Origin: Phycisphaerae bacterium | GTDB taxonomy: Bacteria > Planctomycetota > Phycisphaerae > UBA1845 > JAFGLZ01 | Assembly (NCBI GenBank): GCA_016927755.1 | Contig: JAFGLZ010000152.1 | Span: forward strand, 1 to 64,000 | Direction of reading: 5' to 3' | DNA length: 64,000 nucleotides | In this document: in pieces, positions 55,765 through 64,000 of the stretch | How the letters are laid out: every line of letters starts with the position of its first letter | Numbering within the stretch: position 1 is the first letter of the stretch | Translations under genes and position numbers: made by a program | The notes under the pieces: model-generated | Databases searched by the model: none | What the model was told of the DNA's origin: nothing | Seen by the model: only the letters and a program-made list of their open reading frames with translations

Positions 55765-55793
55765 ATCGCTTCAGCGGTGGGGGTCACGAATTC
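55765..55793 (+). repeat. Dispersed repeat R2 copy B
   Basis: atcgcttcagcggtgggggtcacgaattc; 26/29 to copy A. Confidence 0.6.
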
Positions 55794-55977
55794 AGGTTGG
55801 GGATCGTGTCTCCGACGGCCAAAACCGTGAACCGTGCATCGAACGTCTTCGAGGAGCACACTGTTCATTCATTGTCGCGGGCCGCTTAGGGTCGGCGCCC
55901 GTCATTTGACCGCTTCACGACTCCTCGCTATCCTTCCGGCCAATCCATCCTGAGACTCACATATGGGGGGTTCCCGC

Positions 55978-57000
55978 ATGGTGAAGATCGGCATCGTTGG
56001 TTGCGGCGGCATCACGAACTACCACGCCACGTATCTCGAGAAGATCCCAGAGGCCAGCGTGGTCGCCCTGTGCGACCTGAACCCCAAGGCCATCGAGAAG
56101 ATGCGGCAGACGGTCGGTCCCGCGACGGCATATGACTCCGTCGAGCGGTTGCTCGATCACGACGGTCTCGACGCGGTCATGGTCGGCACGCCGACGCACC
56201 TGCACGCCGAGCCCGCGATCGCCGCCCTGGCCGCCGGGAAGCACACCTTCGTCGAGAAGCCCATCACCCGAACGATGGATCAGTGCGACGCGCTGCTTGC
56301 CGCGGCGGAGAAGTCCTCGGGCACGCTGACCGTCGGTTTCGTCCGCCGGTACGACGAGGACTGGGGCGCGATGGGCAGGATCGTCACCGAGAACCGGGTC
56401 GGACGTCCGGTGATCTGGCGGACGATGGCCGGACACGGCCGGCCCGGCCTGGCGTGGTTCAACGACATCGACCAAGGCGGCGGGCCGCTGATGGACGGGG
56501 CCGTCCACAACTACGACTTTATGCTGCAGCGAATGTTCGGACCGGCCAAGCGCGTGCTGGCCGTCGGCGTGCAGTGGGATACCGAGACCAACCGGTGCCT
56601 CGACACCGGCAGCGCCATCGTCGAGTTCGAGTCAGGCGATCAGTGGGTGAGCGTCTGGAGCTGGGGCGGCAGGCCGGGCGGCACGAGCGCCAGCCACAAC
56701 GACGTCATCGGCCCGATGGGCGGCGTCACCAAGGGCCTGACCGACGAGCAGCGCCCCAATGGATTCGACCCAAAGACCCAAGACGGCTACTTCGTCGGCG
56801 CGGCCGACAACCCGCACGCCGAGGTCTTTGCCAAGAAGGACATGTTCGCCGAGCAGATGGCCTACTGGGTCGAGACGTGTCAGGGCAAGAACCAACCGAT
56901 CGCCACCGGCCAGCACGGCAAGCAAGCGCTCCAATTGGCCCTGGCCGTACTCGAGGCGATGCGACGGCACGGCGAGGTCGACGTGGCGAGTATCACCTAG
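55978..57000 (+). CDS. Gfo/Idh/MocA-family oxidoreductase
   Basis: VKIGIVGCGGITNYHATYLEKIPEASVVALCDLN, GTPTHLHAEPAIAALAAGKHTFVEKPI. Confidence 0.94.
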   Translation: MVKIGIVGCGGITNYHATYLEKIPEASVVALCDLNPKAIEKMRQTVGPATAYDSVERLLDHDGLDAVMVGTPTHLHAEPAIAALAAGKHTFVEKPITRTMDQCDALLAAAEKSSGTLTVGFVRRYDEDWGAMGRIVTENRVGRPVIWRTMAGHGRPGLAWFNDIDQGGGPLMDGAVHNYDFMLQRMFGPAKRVLAVGVQWDTETNRCLDTGSAIVEFESGDQWVSVWSWGGRPGGTSASHNDVIGPMGGVTKGLTDEQRPNGFDPKTQDGYFVGAADNPHAEVFAKKDMFAEQMAYWVETCQGKNQPIATGQHGKQALQLALAVLEAMRRHGEVDVASIT

Positions 57001-57113
57001 TGCCCTCTTCGGTCGGACGCTTTCGTGTACCGCGGGCATCCTTGCCTGCTTCGGGGCAGGCTGGAAGCCTGCGTTACAGCACCACGAAACTCACCTACCG
57101 AAAACGGCACTAG
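56997..57113 (+). repeat. Dispersed repeat R1 copy B
   Basis: Ends CTAGTGCCctcTTCGGT / ACCGAAAACGGCACTAG form a near-perfect inverted repeat; core matches copy A at 113-220. Confidence 0.75.
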
Positions 57114-57143
57114 AGGCGTCTCGGGCAACCCCCGGCGACTCGA

Positions 57144-58154
57144 TCAAGAGGCGTTCTTCTTCTCCCGATCGAGATACCATTTCACCGTCATTGGGATGCC
57201 TTCCTCGTAAGTCACTTCCGGCTTCCACCCGAGTTCTCGTCGCGCCTTGTCGGCCGAGAAGAAACATCGCCGTCCCATCAGCCAGACGGAATAGCGAGTG
57301 ACCAGGGGCGGGGTCTTCTTGCCGATCAGGTGGCCCCAGCACTCCAGCAGGAAGGCCAGCGAGTACGCCAGACCGTAGGGAATGTGCTTCTTCGGACGGG
57401 GCTCGCCCAGCGCGTCGGCGATCGCGTTGTAGTACTGCTCGAGCGTCAGATCCCCGTCCGAGCTGCAGTTGTAGGCCTCGCCGATGGCCTTGTCGTTCTC
57501 GGCGGCCAGGATCGCCCCGAGCGCCACGTTGCCGGCATAGACGACGTTGAGCTTGTTCTTTCCGTCCCCGATGATCTTCATCTTCCCGGTTCGAATCGCG
57601 TCGACTTGCCGGGCGATCGAGGCCCGATCTCGAATGCCGTAGATCCACGACGGACGGATGACCGTAACGGCGAGCTTGCCCTCGCGATGGGCCTTCCAGA
57701 CGATCTCCTCGGCGGCGACCTTGGCCCGGCTGTAGTACGCCCACCGGTACATGTCCTGTCCGAGCGGATCCGCCTCCGTGAACACCTTGCCGTGCGGGTT
57801 CCCGTGCCCGTACGCGCTGACTGAAGAAACGTGAATGAACCGCTTCACGCCCGATCCGATGGCCGCCTCGACCAGCTTGCGCGTCCCATCGATCGTATAG
57901 GTCTGGAACTCGTGCCAGGGGCCCCAGTCCCCGACTCGGGCCGCGGCGTGGTAGATGCACGTGACGCCCTGACAGGCGTTGCGGAGCGATTCGGCATCCG
58001 CCAAATCGCCCGTGACCAGCTCGACGTCCTGGGTCTTCAACCAGGCCGTATTGCTCTCGGCGCGAACGAGCGCCCGGACGGGTTGGTCCCGCTTGCGGAG
58101 CTGCTCGATAATGTGACTTCCCAATAGTCCCGTGCCGCCGGTGATCAGATTCAT
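57144..58154 (-). CDS. NAD-dependent epimerase/dehydratase (extended SDR)
   Basis: MNLITGGTGLLGSHIIEQL, FIHVSSVSAYG, YYSRAKVAAEEIV. Confidence 0.93.
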   Translation of the reverse strand: MNLITGGTGLLGSHIIEQLRKRDQPVRALVRAESNTAWLKTQDVELVTGDLADAESLRNACQGVTCIYHAAARVGDWGPWHEFQTYTIDGTRKLVEAAIGSGVKRFIHVSSVSAYGHGNPHGKVFTEADPLGQDMYRWAYYSRAKVAAEEIVWKAHREGKLAVTVIRPSWIYGIRDRASIARQVDAIRTGKMKIIGDGKNKLNVVYAGNVALGAILAAENDKAIGEAYNCSSDGDLTLEQYYNAIADALGEPRPKKHIPYGLAYSLAFLLECWGHLIGKKTPPLVTRYSVWLMGRRCFFSADKARRELGWKPEVTYEEGIPMTVKWYLDREKKNAS

Positions 58155-58218
58155 TGTCGGTCCTCGTCAGAGCACATTAGAAGGGGTAGGATATTCGCAC
58201 TGAGTGCGAAAGGTCAAG

Positions 58219-59766
58219 ATGAGCAGCCAGACCCCCATCGTCATCGTCAGGCCCGGCGTCGACAACGTCGCCGTCGCCGTGCGTGCCCTTGATGCCGGGC
58301 AGCGGATCGTTCGAGAGGACATCGAGCTGGACGTGGCCCTACTCGAAGACGTCCCGGCCGGGCATCTGTTCACGCTGAGAGAGATTCCCGCCGGACAGAG
58401 CATCGTCGAGTACGGCCAGCCCATTGGCGTCTCCCGAGGCTGTCGGGCGGGGCAGTGGCTCACGCCCGGGCGGATCGAGGACCGCCTGCCCGACGTCGCG
58501 CACTTGCCGTGCTCGGCCGTCGTGGACGTAGAACCGCTTCCCGCGGACCAGATTCCGACGTTCGAGGGCTTCCGTCGACCGGATGGGCGGGTCGGCACGC
58601 GCAACTACGTTCTGGTCTGCCCGACGAGCATGTGCTCCTCACACCACGCCGTCCGGATCGCCGAGCTGACCGCCTCGGCCCCGTGTTTCGCCAACAAGTA
58701 TCCGCACGTGGACGGCGTCATCGCGATTCCGCACGACAAGGGGTGCGGGTGCAGCGACGGCGACAACATCAGAGGCCTGGCGCGGACGCTGGCCAACATG
58801 GTCGACCATCCCAACGTCGCCGCGGCGATCGTGATCGACCTGGGATGCGAGAAGACGAACCTGGAGGTCTTCTGGGCGATCGCCGGGGGACCGGTAAGGC
58901 CGGAGAGCAAGCCGATCGAGACGATCAGCATTCAGGACGTCGGCGGAACGGAGGCCGCCATCCGCCGCGGCCTCGAGGTCATGCCCAAGCTGCTCGACCA
59001 CGCCGAGGCCCTGCGGCGAACCGCGTGCTCTGCGGCAGATCTCGTGTTGGCGACGGAATGCGGCGGCTCCGACGGCTTCAGCGGCATCTCCGCCAACCCG
59101 GCCCTGGGCTGCTGCGCCGACTTGCTGGTCCGTTGCGGCGGGTCCGTCATCCTCAGCGAGGTGACCGAGATCTGCGGGGCCGAACAGCTCCTCACGAGCC
59201 GCTGCAGGACGCCCGAGCTGGCCGATCGCGTGCTGGGCTTCAGCAGGTGGTTCGAGGACCTCGCCGGCAAGTTCGGCCAGTCGGCCAACATGAACCCCTC
59301 GCCCGGGAACAAGGCCGGCGGGCTGATCAACATCTTCCAGAAGAGCCTCGGGGCCGTGGCAAAGGCAGGAACGACCCCCGTCGAGGACGTGCTCGACTGC
59401 GCCGAGAAGGTGCGAGCCAAGGGCCTCACGCTCATGCAGTCGCCCGGCAACGACCCGGAGAGTCTCGGCTGCATGATACCGGCCGGAGCGACGGTCTGCG
59501 GATTCACGACCGGTCGCGGCACGACCCTGGGCAACGCGATCTGTCCCGTCATCAAGATCGCCTCGAACACGCCCATGTACGAGCACATGACCGCGGACAT
59601 GGACGTGAACGCAGGCACGATCGTCGACGGCGCCGAAACCGTCGAACAGGTCGGTCGACGGATCTTCGATCTCATGCTGGCCGTGGCCGGCGGGAAAAGG
59701 ACCGCCAGCGAGCGCTTGGGCCACCGCGAATTCCAGGTCTGGGCCTTCGATCGAATATCGCTGTGA
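58219..59766 (+). CDS. UxaA-family hydrolase/altronate dehydratase-like
   Basis: SAF-like N-terminus; GYRRPDGRVGTRNY-type motif (FRRPDGRVGTRNYVLV), HDKGCGC, TECGGSDGFSGISANPALG, GFTTGRGTTLGNAICPVIKIASN. Confidence 0.9.
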   Translation: MSSQTPIVIVRPGVDNVAVAVRALDAGQRIVREDIELDVALLEDVPAGHLFTLREIPAGQSIVEYGQPIGVSRGCRAGQWLTPGRIEDRLPDVAHLPCSAVVDVEPLPADQIPTFEGFRRPDGRVGTRNYVLVCPTSMCSSHHAVRIAELTASAPCFANKYPHVDGVIAIPHDKGCGCSDGDNIRGLARTLANMVDHPNVAAAIVIDLGCEKTNLEVFWAIAGGPVRPESKPIETISIQDVGGTEAAIRRGLEVMPKLLDHAEALRRTACSAADLVLATECGGSDGFSGISANPALGCCADLLVRCGGSVILSEVTEICGAEQLLTSRCRTPELADRVLGFSRWFEDLAGKFGQSANMNPSPGNKAGGLINIFQKSLGAVAKAGTTPVEDVLDCAEKVRAKGLTLMQSPGNDPESLGCMIPAGATVCGFTTGRGTTLGNAICPVIKIASNTPMYEHMTADMDVNAGTIVDGAETVEQVGRRIFDLMLAVAGGKRTASERLGHREFQVWAFDRISL

Positions 59767-59796
59767 ATCCCCGCGCGGAATTCCGAGCCGTCGTGG

Positions 59797-59815
59797 CACG
59801 GGCGTCTTGCCCGTG
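59797..59815. repeat. Intergenic palindromic unit CACGGGCGTCTTGCCCGTG
   Basis: 7-bp perfect arms CACGGGC/GCCCGTG; the minus-strand read gives the peptide HGQDARAT often seen in spurious ORFs. Confidence 0.5.
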
Positions 59816-59922
59816 GATCATCTTGCCCGGAGAATCCCACAGTGGAACGGCGTCTCGTTCGTCCCGGCGCTCAATTATCTTGGCAGGATGTCCAGTCACG
59901 GACCGATGTGCGGAGGACCACC

Positions 59923-60174
59923 ATGTCTAACGACCCCACTGAATTGCCGAAACCCGGTTCCTGGTGCACGGTCCAGATCAAGCGGAATCTCCTGGGAGCT
60001 TCGGGAGGAGCCCTCGTCCCGCCGGTGTCGGACAGAAACGACACGTGCGTTACGGGGCGCCTGGTGAGAGCCACGGAGAAATGGGTCGTACTTGCGATCC
60101 CGGACCAGAATGAAGCGACTGCGGAGTTCTGGGTGCCAATGGACACAGTCCTCCTCCTGGAAATCCGACGGTGA
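59923..60174 (+). CDS. Hypothetical protein
   Basis: 83 aa ORF MSNDPTELPKPGSWCTVQIKRNLLG...; GGAGG upstream of ATG. Confidence 0.45.
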   Translation: MSNDPTELPKPGSWCTVQIKRNLLGASGGALVPPVSDRNDTCVTGRLVRATEKWVVLAIPDQNEATAEFWVPMDTVLLLEIRR

Positions 60175-60762
60175 GAACAGGTCCTTACGCCCTGAGTTGA
60201 AGTGCGTCCGCCGCGCTGCCCGGGCTATAATCGCGCCCATGCGACGCCCATCGCCGACACCCCGCATCGAATCGCTGCGCCGCCGCGTCCTCGAGACGAT
60301 CCCGGGTCCGCCACCGAACGCGGTCATCGCCAGAGCGGAGTGATGGAGGCCAACCCGCGACGAGTCGTGACGCGGCAGGTGTGAGAGCATGCCCTGCGTC
60401 GTTGCCGGAGTGTCTCGCCAACCAGGCAGTGGAGAGTCCGTTGCGTCACGCGGACCGCAAGGATGGGCCGTGAATCTGTGCGCCATCGCGACAGACCTAA
60501 AGAGACTGCGCATTGCATCACGATGTGGAAACCGAGAAACAGGGTTGACACTGGCTATTTGTGTGTATATATGTCAATCCGGAAATGAGAGTCCGAAACG
60601 ACTCTGTCAGTTCCTTCCGCCACGGGGTAATCTCGGGCTGCCAGGGGGATACACCGTGGGAGATGCTGCGGCGATGGTGAGACCTGATCTGTAGACAACT
60701 CAGCGTTGACTCGCCTGCGTCTGTGTTCACTCTGGAAGAGGGGGCGTGGGAGAGAACGTTCC

Positions 60763-62622
60763 GTGCCGTCTGGGAAAGAGCGCGCTGTCGAAGACGTGAT
60801 TTTCTACCGTCGCCCTGGCGTACGGCGGTACACGCAAGATTCGCCGGCGTATCCGGCGGTTTGGCTGAAGTTCTGTGAAGTAGGTGACAGAGAACGAGTC
60901 GATCTCTTGTTGACCCCCCACAGCGACCACTCGGCCGGGGAGTTGCTCGTGCATCTCCGGAAGCGCCTGGGTGATCCCAAAACCGTTCCGGGCTCTTCGC
61001 GAGAGGCCACGGCGGAACGGGAGTTGTCCACGAATGGCGCCCACGTCGTCGCGAGACTGACGTTCGAGGAGTTGATCAGGGCCGCGCTCCCGTTGACGAA
61101 GTGGTGGCATGAGTATCTGTGGGGCAAGGCAGGCCGCAATGTGCGTAACCGAAAATGGCTCTCACGCGTGATTGGCGTCGTCGATGCCGCGCGGAACGGC
61201 AGGGAGCTGTCTGTGCGGGAGGAACCAGATCATCGGTCCGACAAGACACCGGAGCTTGATCGCCTGATCGGCAAGATGCCGCGACGCCCCGTGGTCCCGC
61301 GCTGCCTGTGGTCGGTGAGCCTCAACCGCCCGGCGACGTGCCAACTGAAGAGATCGGTTGCTGCCGCCAAGGCCGACGCCTCTCGACGGCTCTTCGACGT
61401 CGACGGCGCCGGGATATGCTGGGCCGTGATCGACAGTGGTGTTGACGCGAGGAATGCGGCCTTCAGACGGCGCAAAGGTCGGGAGGACGGGCAACTGCCG
61501 TACCCGGCCGCCTTCGAGGAGACGAACCGTGTGTGCGTCAATCGGACGCGCGTTGTTGCCACGTACGATTTCACGCGCTTCCGCAAAGTCACGAGTGATA
61601 TCCAGCTTCTAGCCGCCGCTGACGGCATGCGCAAGTCGAGCAAGTGCGCTAAACAACTGTCCCTCGCGGACGAATCGAGTGACGATCTGGGACGCCCACT
61701 GACGCCGAAGCAGATCGCTGACATTCAGCGCGAGATCGGGCGAGCGCTGACGGAAGGTCGAATTCTGGATTGGTCGAAGCTGGGCCCATTGCTTCGGGTG
61801 CCGCATGGGGCGGCGTACCGATTTCCGGAGCACCCACACGGCACGCACGTCGCGGGGATTCTAGGGGCAGATTGGCGAACCACTGATCCTACCTCCCGCG
61901 GGAAGGTCGAGATGATCGGCATGTGCCCGGGGATCTCGCTCTACGACCTGCGAGTCATGGGGAACGACGGTAGGGGGGATGAATTCTCTATCCTCGCCGC
62001 CCTCCAGTTCGTTCGTTGGCTGAACGCTCAGCGCGACCAATTGGCGATTCACGGCGTCAATCTGAGCCTGTCGATGCTGGATGACGTCCGGAACTTCGCG
62101 AGCGGTCGGACCCCCGTGTGCGAAGAGTGCGAGCGGTTGGTGGCGGAAGGGGTGGTCGTGGTCGCTGCCGCGGGCAACTATGGCCGTGCCAACTACGAGA
62201 TGACCGACGGAGGCAGCGAAGAGGGATACCGCACGGTTAGCATCACCGATCCCGGCAACGCGGAATCCGTCATCACCGTCGGTGCCACGCACCGTTCCGA
62301 ACCCCACACCTACGGCGTTTCATACTTCAGCAGCAGGGGGCCGACGGGAGATGGGCGGCTCAAGCCGGACCTGCTGGCCCCTGGCGAGAAGATCCGTTCG
62401 GTTGTGCCCGAAGACAAGACCGAGATGATGGACGGCACCTCCATGGCCGCGCCTCACGTTTCCGGAGCGGCCGCATTGTTGCTCTGCACCCATCGTGAAC
62501 TCATCGGAAAACCACAACGCGTCAAGCGAGTGCTCTGCGATACCGCCACGGACCTGGGTCGTGAGCGATACTTCCAGGGCCACGGCATGCTTGACACGCT
62601 ACGGGCGCTTCAGAGCTTGTGA
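60763..62622 (+). CDS. S8 subtilisin-family serine protease with extra N-terminal domain
   Basis: Catalytic triad regions ICWAVIDSGVDARN (Asp), HPHGTHVAGILG (His), DGTSMAAPHVSGAAALL (Ser), VVAAAGNYGRAN; start uncertain (GTG 60763 or 60796; ORF opens at 60706). Confidence 0.9.
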   Translation: MPSGKERAVEDVIFYRRPGVRRYTQDSPAYPAVWLKFCEVGDRERVDLLLTPHSDHSAGELLVHLRKRLGDPKTVPGSSREATAERELSTNGAHVVARLTFEELIRAALPLTKWWHEYLWGKAGRNVRNRKWLSRVIGVVDAARNGRELSVREEPDHRSDKTPELDRLIGKMPRRPVVPRCLWSVSLNRPATCQLKRSVAAAKADASRRLFDVDGAGICWAVIDSGVDARNAAFRRRKGREDGQLPYPAAFEETNRVCVNRTRVVATYDFTRFRKVTSDIQLLAAADGMRKSSKCAKQLSLADESSDDLGRPLTPKQIADIQREIGRALTEGRILDWSKLGPLLRVPHGAAYRFPEHPHGTHVAGILGADWRTTDPTSRGKVEMIGMCPGISLYDLRVMGNDGRGDEFSILAALQFVRWLNAQRDQLAIHGVNLSLSMLDDVRNFASGRTPVCEECERLVAEGVVVVAAAGNYGRANYEMTDGGSEEGYRTVSITDPGNAESVITVGATHRSEPHTYGVSYFSSRGPTGDGRLKPDLLAPGEKIRSVVPEDKTEMMDGTSMAAPHVSGAAALLLCTHRELIGKPQRVKRVLCDTATDLGRERYFQGHGMLDTLRALQSL

Positions 62623-62654
62623 CGGGGGACGTTCCCTTGCGAAGAGGACACGTC

Positions 62655-63851
62655 ATGATCTTCACACTCGAGGCCTTGCAGGCGCTTAATGGGGACTGTC
62701 TGATCCTCCACTACGGACCAACGGACGATCCGAAGTTCATCGTCATCGACGGGGGACCAGACCACGTCTATGAGCAATATCTCGGGCCCAGGCTTGCCGA
62801 GATCCGAGACAAGTGGGCCCGGGACGACGCCTTGGCGTTGTCGATGGTCATGGTCAGCCACATGGATGGCGACCATGTCACCGGCGTGCTGAGCTTGATC
62901 GAGGAATTGAGCAGGACCGCGAGCGACCATGGCCCTCGCGAGTTCGACGTTGAGCACTTGTGGTTTAATGCCTTCGACGACATCGTCGGCAACGACGATC
63001 TCCCCAGACTATCCGGACTGGCCCCCTCGGCAACGGTCGCCGATCTGGCCCGCGTCGTGCCGGAGCTGAGTTCTCTCGAAAACCATGTCGCCGCGGTAAT
63101 CGCCACCACCGGACAGGGCCGACGGCTGCGCGACGATGCCAGGAGACTGCACATTCCAGTGAACGAGCCCTTTGATCCGCCCGGGCCTGACATGCGGCCG
63201 CTTGTCCGAGCCGACGTTGCCGAAAGCGACGCGGATTGGGGAGACGGCCTCACCATTCGCGTGCTGCACCCGGACCATCAGAGACTTAAAGAGATGCGAA
63301 CGAAGTGGGACAACGATCTGAAGAAGGCCAAACGGACAGGCGACGACAGCATCATCATCGCCGCATACAAGGATAAGTCTCCATTCAACCTCGCCAGCAT
63401 TGTCGTGCTGGTCGAATTAGCCGGCAAGCGGATCCTCCTGACGGGCGATGCTCGCGGGGATGACATTGTCAAGGGTCTCCGTCGCGCCGATCTGATGGAT
63501 GAAGACGATCAGATCCATGTAGACATCCTGAAGATTCCCCATCACGGCAGCAATCGCAACGTGTCGCCCGAGTTCTTCAAGCAAGTCACCGCTGACCACT
63601 ATGTGATTAGCGGCAATGGAGAGAACGACAACCCCGACAGAGACACGCTGAATTGGATATCGACGGCCCGGCAGGGCGATGACGATTTCTCTCTGCACCT
63701 CACCAACCGCGAGGGCAAGAAGGACCTCGAAAAGGAACTTGATGACTTCATCAAGGATGAGAAGGCGGACGGAAGAACCTATCGCATCCGGTTTCGAAAC
63801 AAGAATGCATTGTCCCTGAAGATCGACCTGAAACACGAGATCGACTACTGA
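62655..63851 (+). CDS. ComEC/Rec2-like MBL-fold metallohydrolase
   Basis: MIFTLEALQALNGDCLILHYG, MVSHMDGDHVTGVLSL, KRILLTGDARGDDI, LKIPHHGSNRNVSPEFF. Confidence 0.87.
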   Translation: MIFTLEALQALNGDCLILHYGPTDDPKFIVIDGGPDHVYEQYLGPRLAEIRDKWARDDALALSMVMVSHMDGDHVTGVLSLIEELSRTASDHGPREFDVEHLWFNAFDDIVGNDDLPRLSGLAPSATVADLARVVPELSSLENHVAAVIATTGQGRRLRDDARRLHIPVNEPFDPPGPDMRPLVRADVAESDADWGDGLTIRVLHPDHQRLKEMRTKWDNDLKKAKRTGDDSIIIAAYKDKSPFNLASIVVLVELAGKRILLTGDARGDDIVKGLRRADLMDEDDQIHVDILKIPHHGSNRNVSPEFFKQVTADHYVISGNGENDNPDRDTLNWISTARQGDDDFSLHLTNREGKKDLEKELDDFIKDEKADGRTYRIRFRNKNALSLKIDLKHEIDY

Positions 63852-64000
63852 CCCGCGCCCGTGGGCCCTGTCAGACTCGGTGGTCTCGAAGGTCGATTCC
63901 TGTCGGCCCAGAAGGCTGCTGGGCCGTGAAGAGTTGGTCGTTCAGCCCGCTTGCCGCCCGGGGCTCCAGGGGATCTGACCCCAAACCAGCCTCCGCCACC

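Noticed and set aside
62619-62654. MBL ORF start at 62619 overlapping the S8 stop
   Set aside because: ATG at 62655 begins the conserved MIFTLEALQALNGDC segment; the upstream start is possible but unsupported
63880-63940. tRNA-like 3' half (ggtcgattcctgtcggccca)
   Set aside because: Only a T-arm-like stretch; no D-arm, anticodon arm or matching acceptor stem of correct length was found
1-64000. CRISPR arrays, rRNA genes, transposases or integrases
   Set aside because: No regularly spaced direct repeats, conserved rRNA segments or recognisable DDE/tyrosine recombinase motifs were seen

Overview
GC-rich bacterial chromosomal window. The gene content suggests the Planctomycetes/Phycisphaerae lineage; this is inferred from gene families, not from a taxonomic search. 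The centrepiece is a bacterial microcompartment (BMC) operon at ~22.0-31.2 kb: DeoR regulator, PduL-type phosphotransacylase, three BMC-H and three BMC-P (EutN/CcmL) shell proteins, acetate kinase, CoA-acylating aldehyde dehydrogenase, a class II (fuculose/rhamnulose-phosphate type) aldolase, an RpiB-like protein lacking the canonical catalytic motif, and a DeoC/LacD-like barrel protein. It resembles the PVM-type (Planctomycetes-Verrucomicrobia) fucose/rhamnose BMC. Other content: two paralogous HicBA modules, an orphan YgiT-type zinc finger, an MNT/HEPN pair, a subtilase + ComEC-like MBL-fold gene pair at the right edge (candidate uncharacterised conflict/defence module), two hybrid histidine kinases (one with a CxxCH haem-type sensor domain), an ExbB/ExbD/TPR/VWA operon, a lone flagellin, alpha-mannan-type glycoside hydrolases (GH38, GH99-like), tandem lipoprotein paralogue families, and dispersed intergenic repeats, one with terminal inverted repeats. 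No rRNA, confident tRNA, CRISPR array or transposase was recognised. All calls come from reading the sequence and the ORF track; no database search was run.
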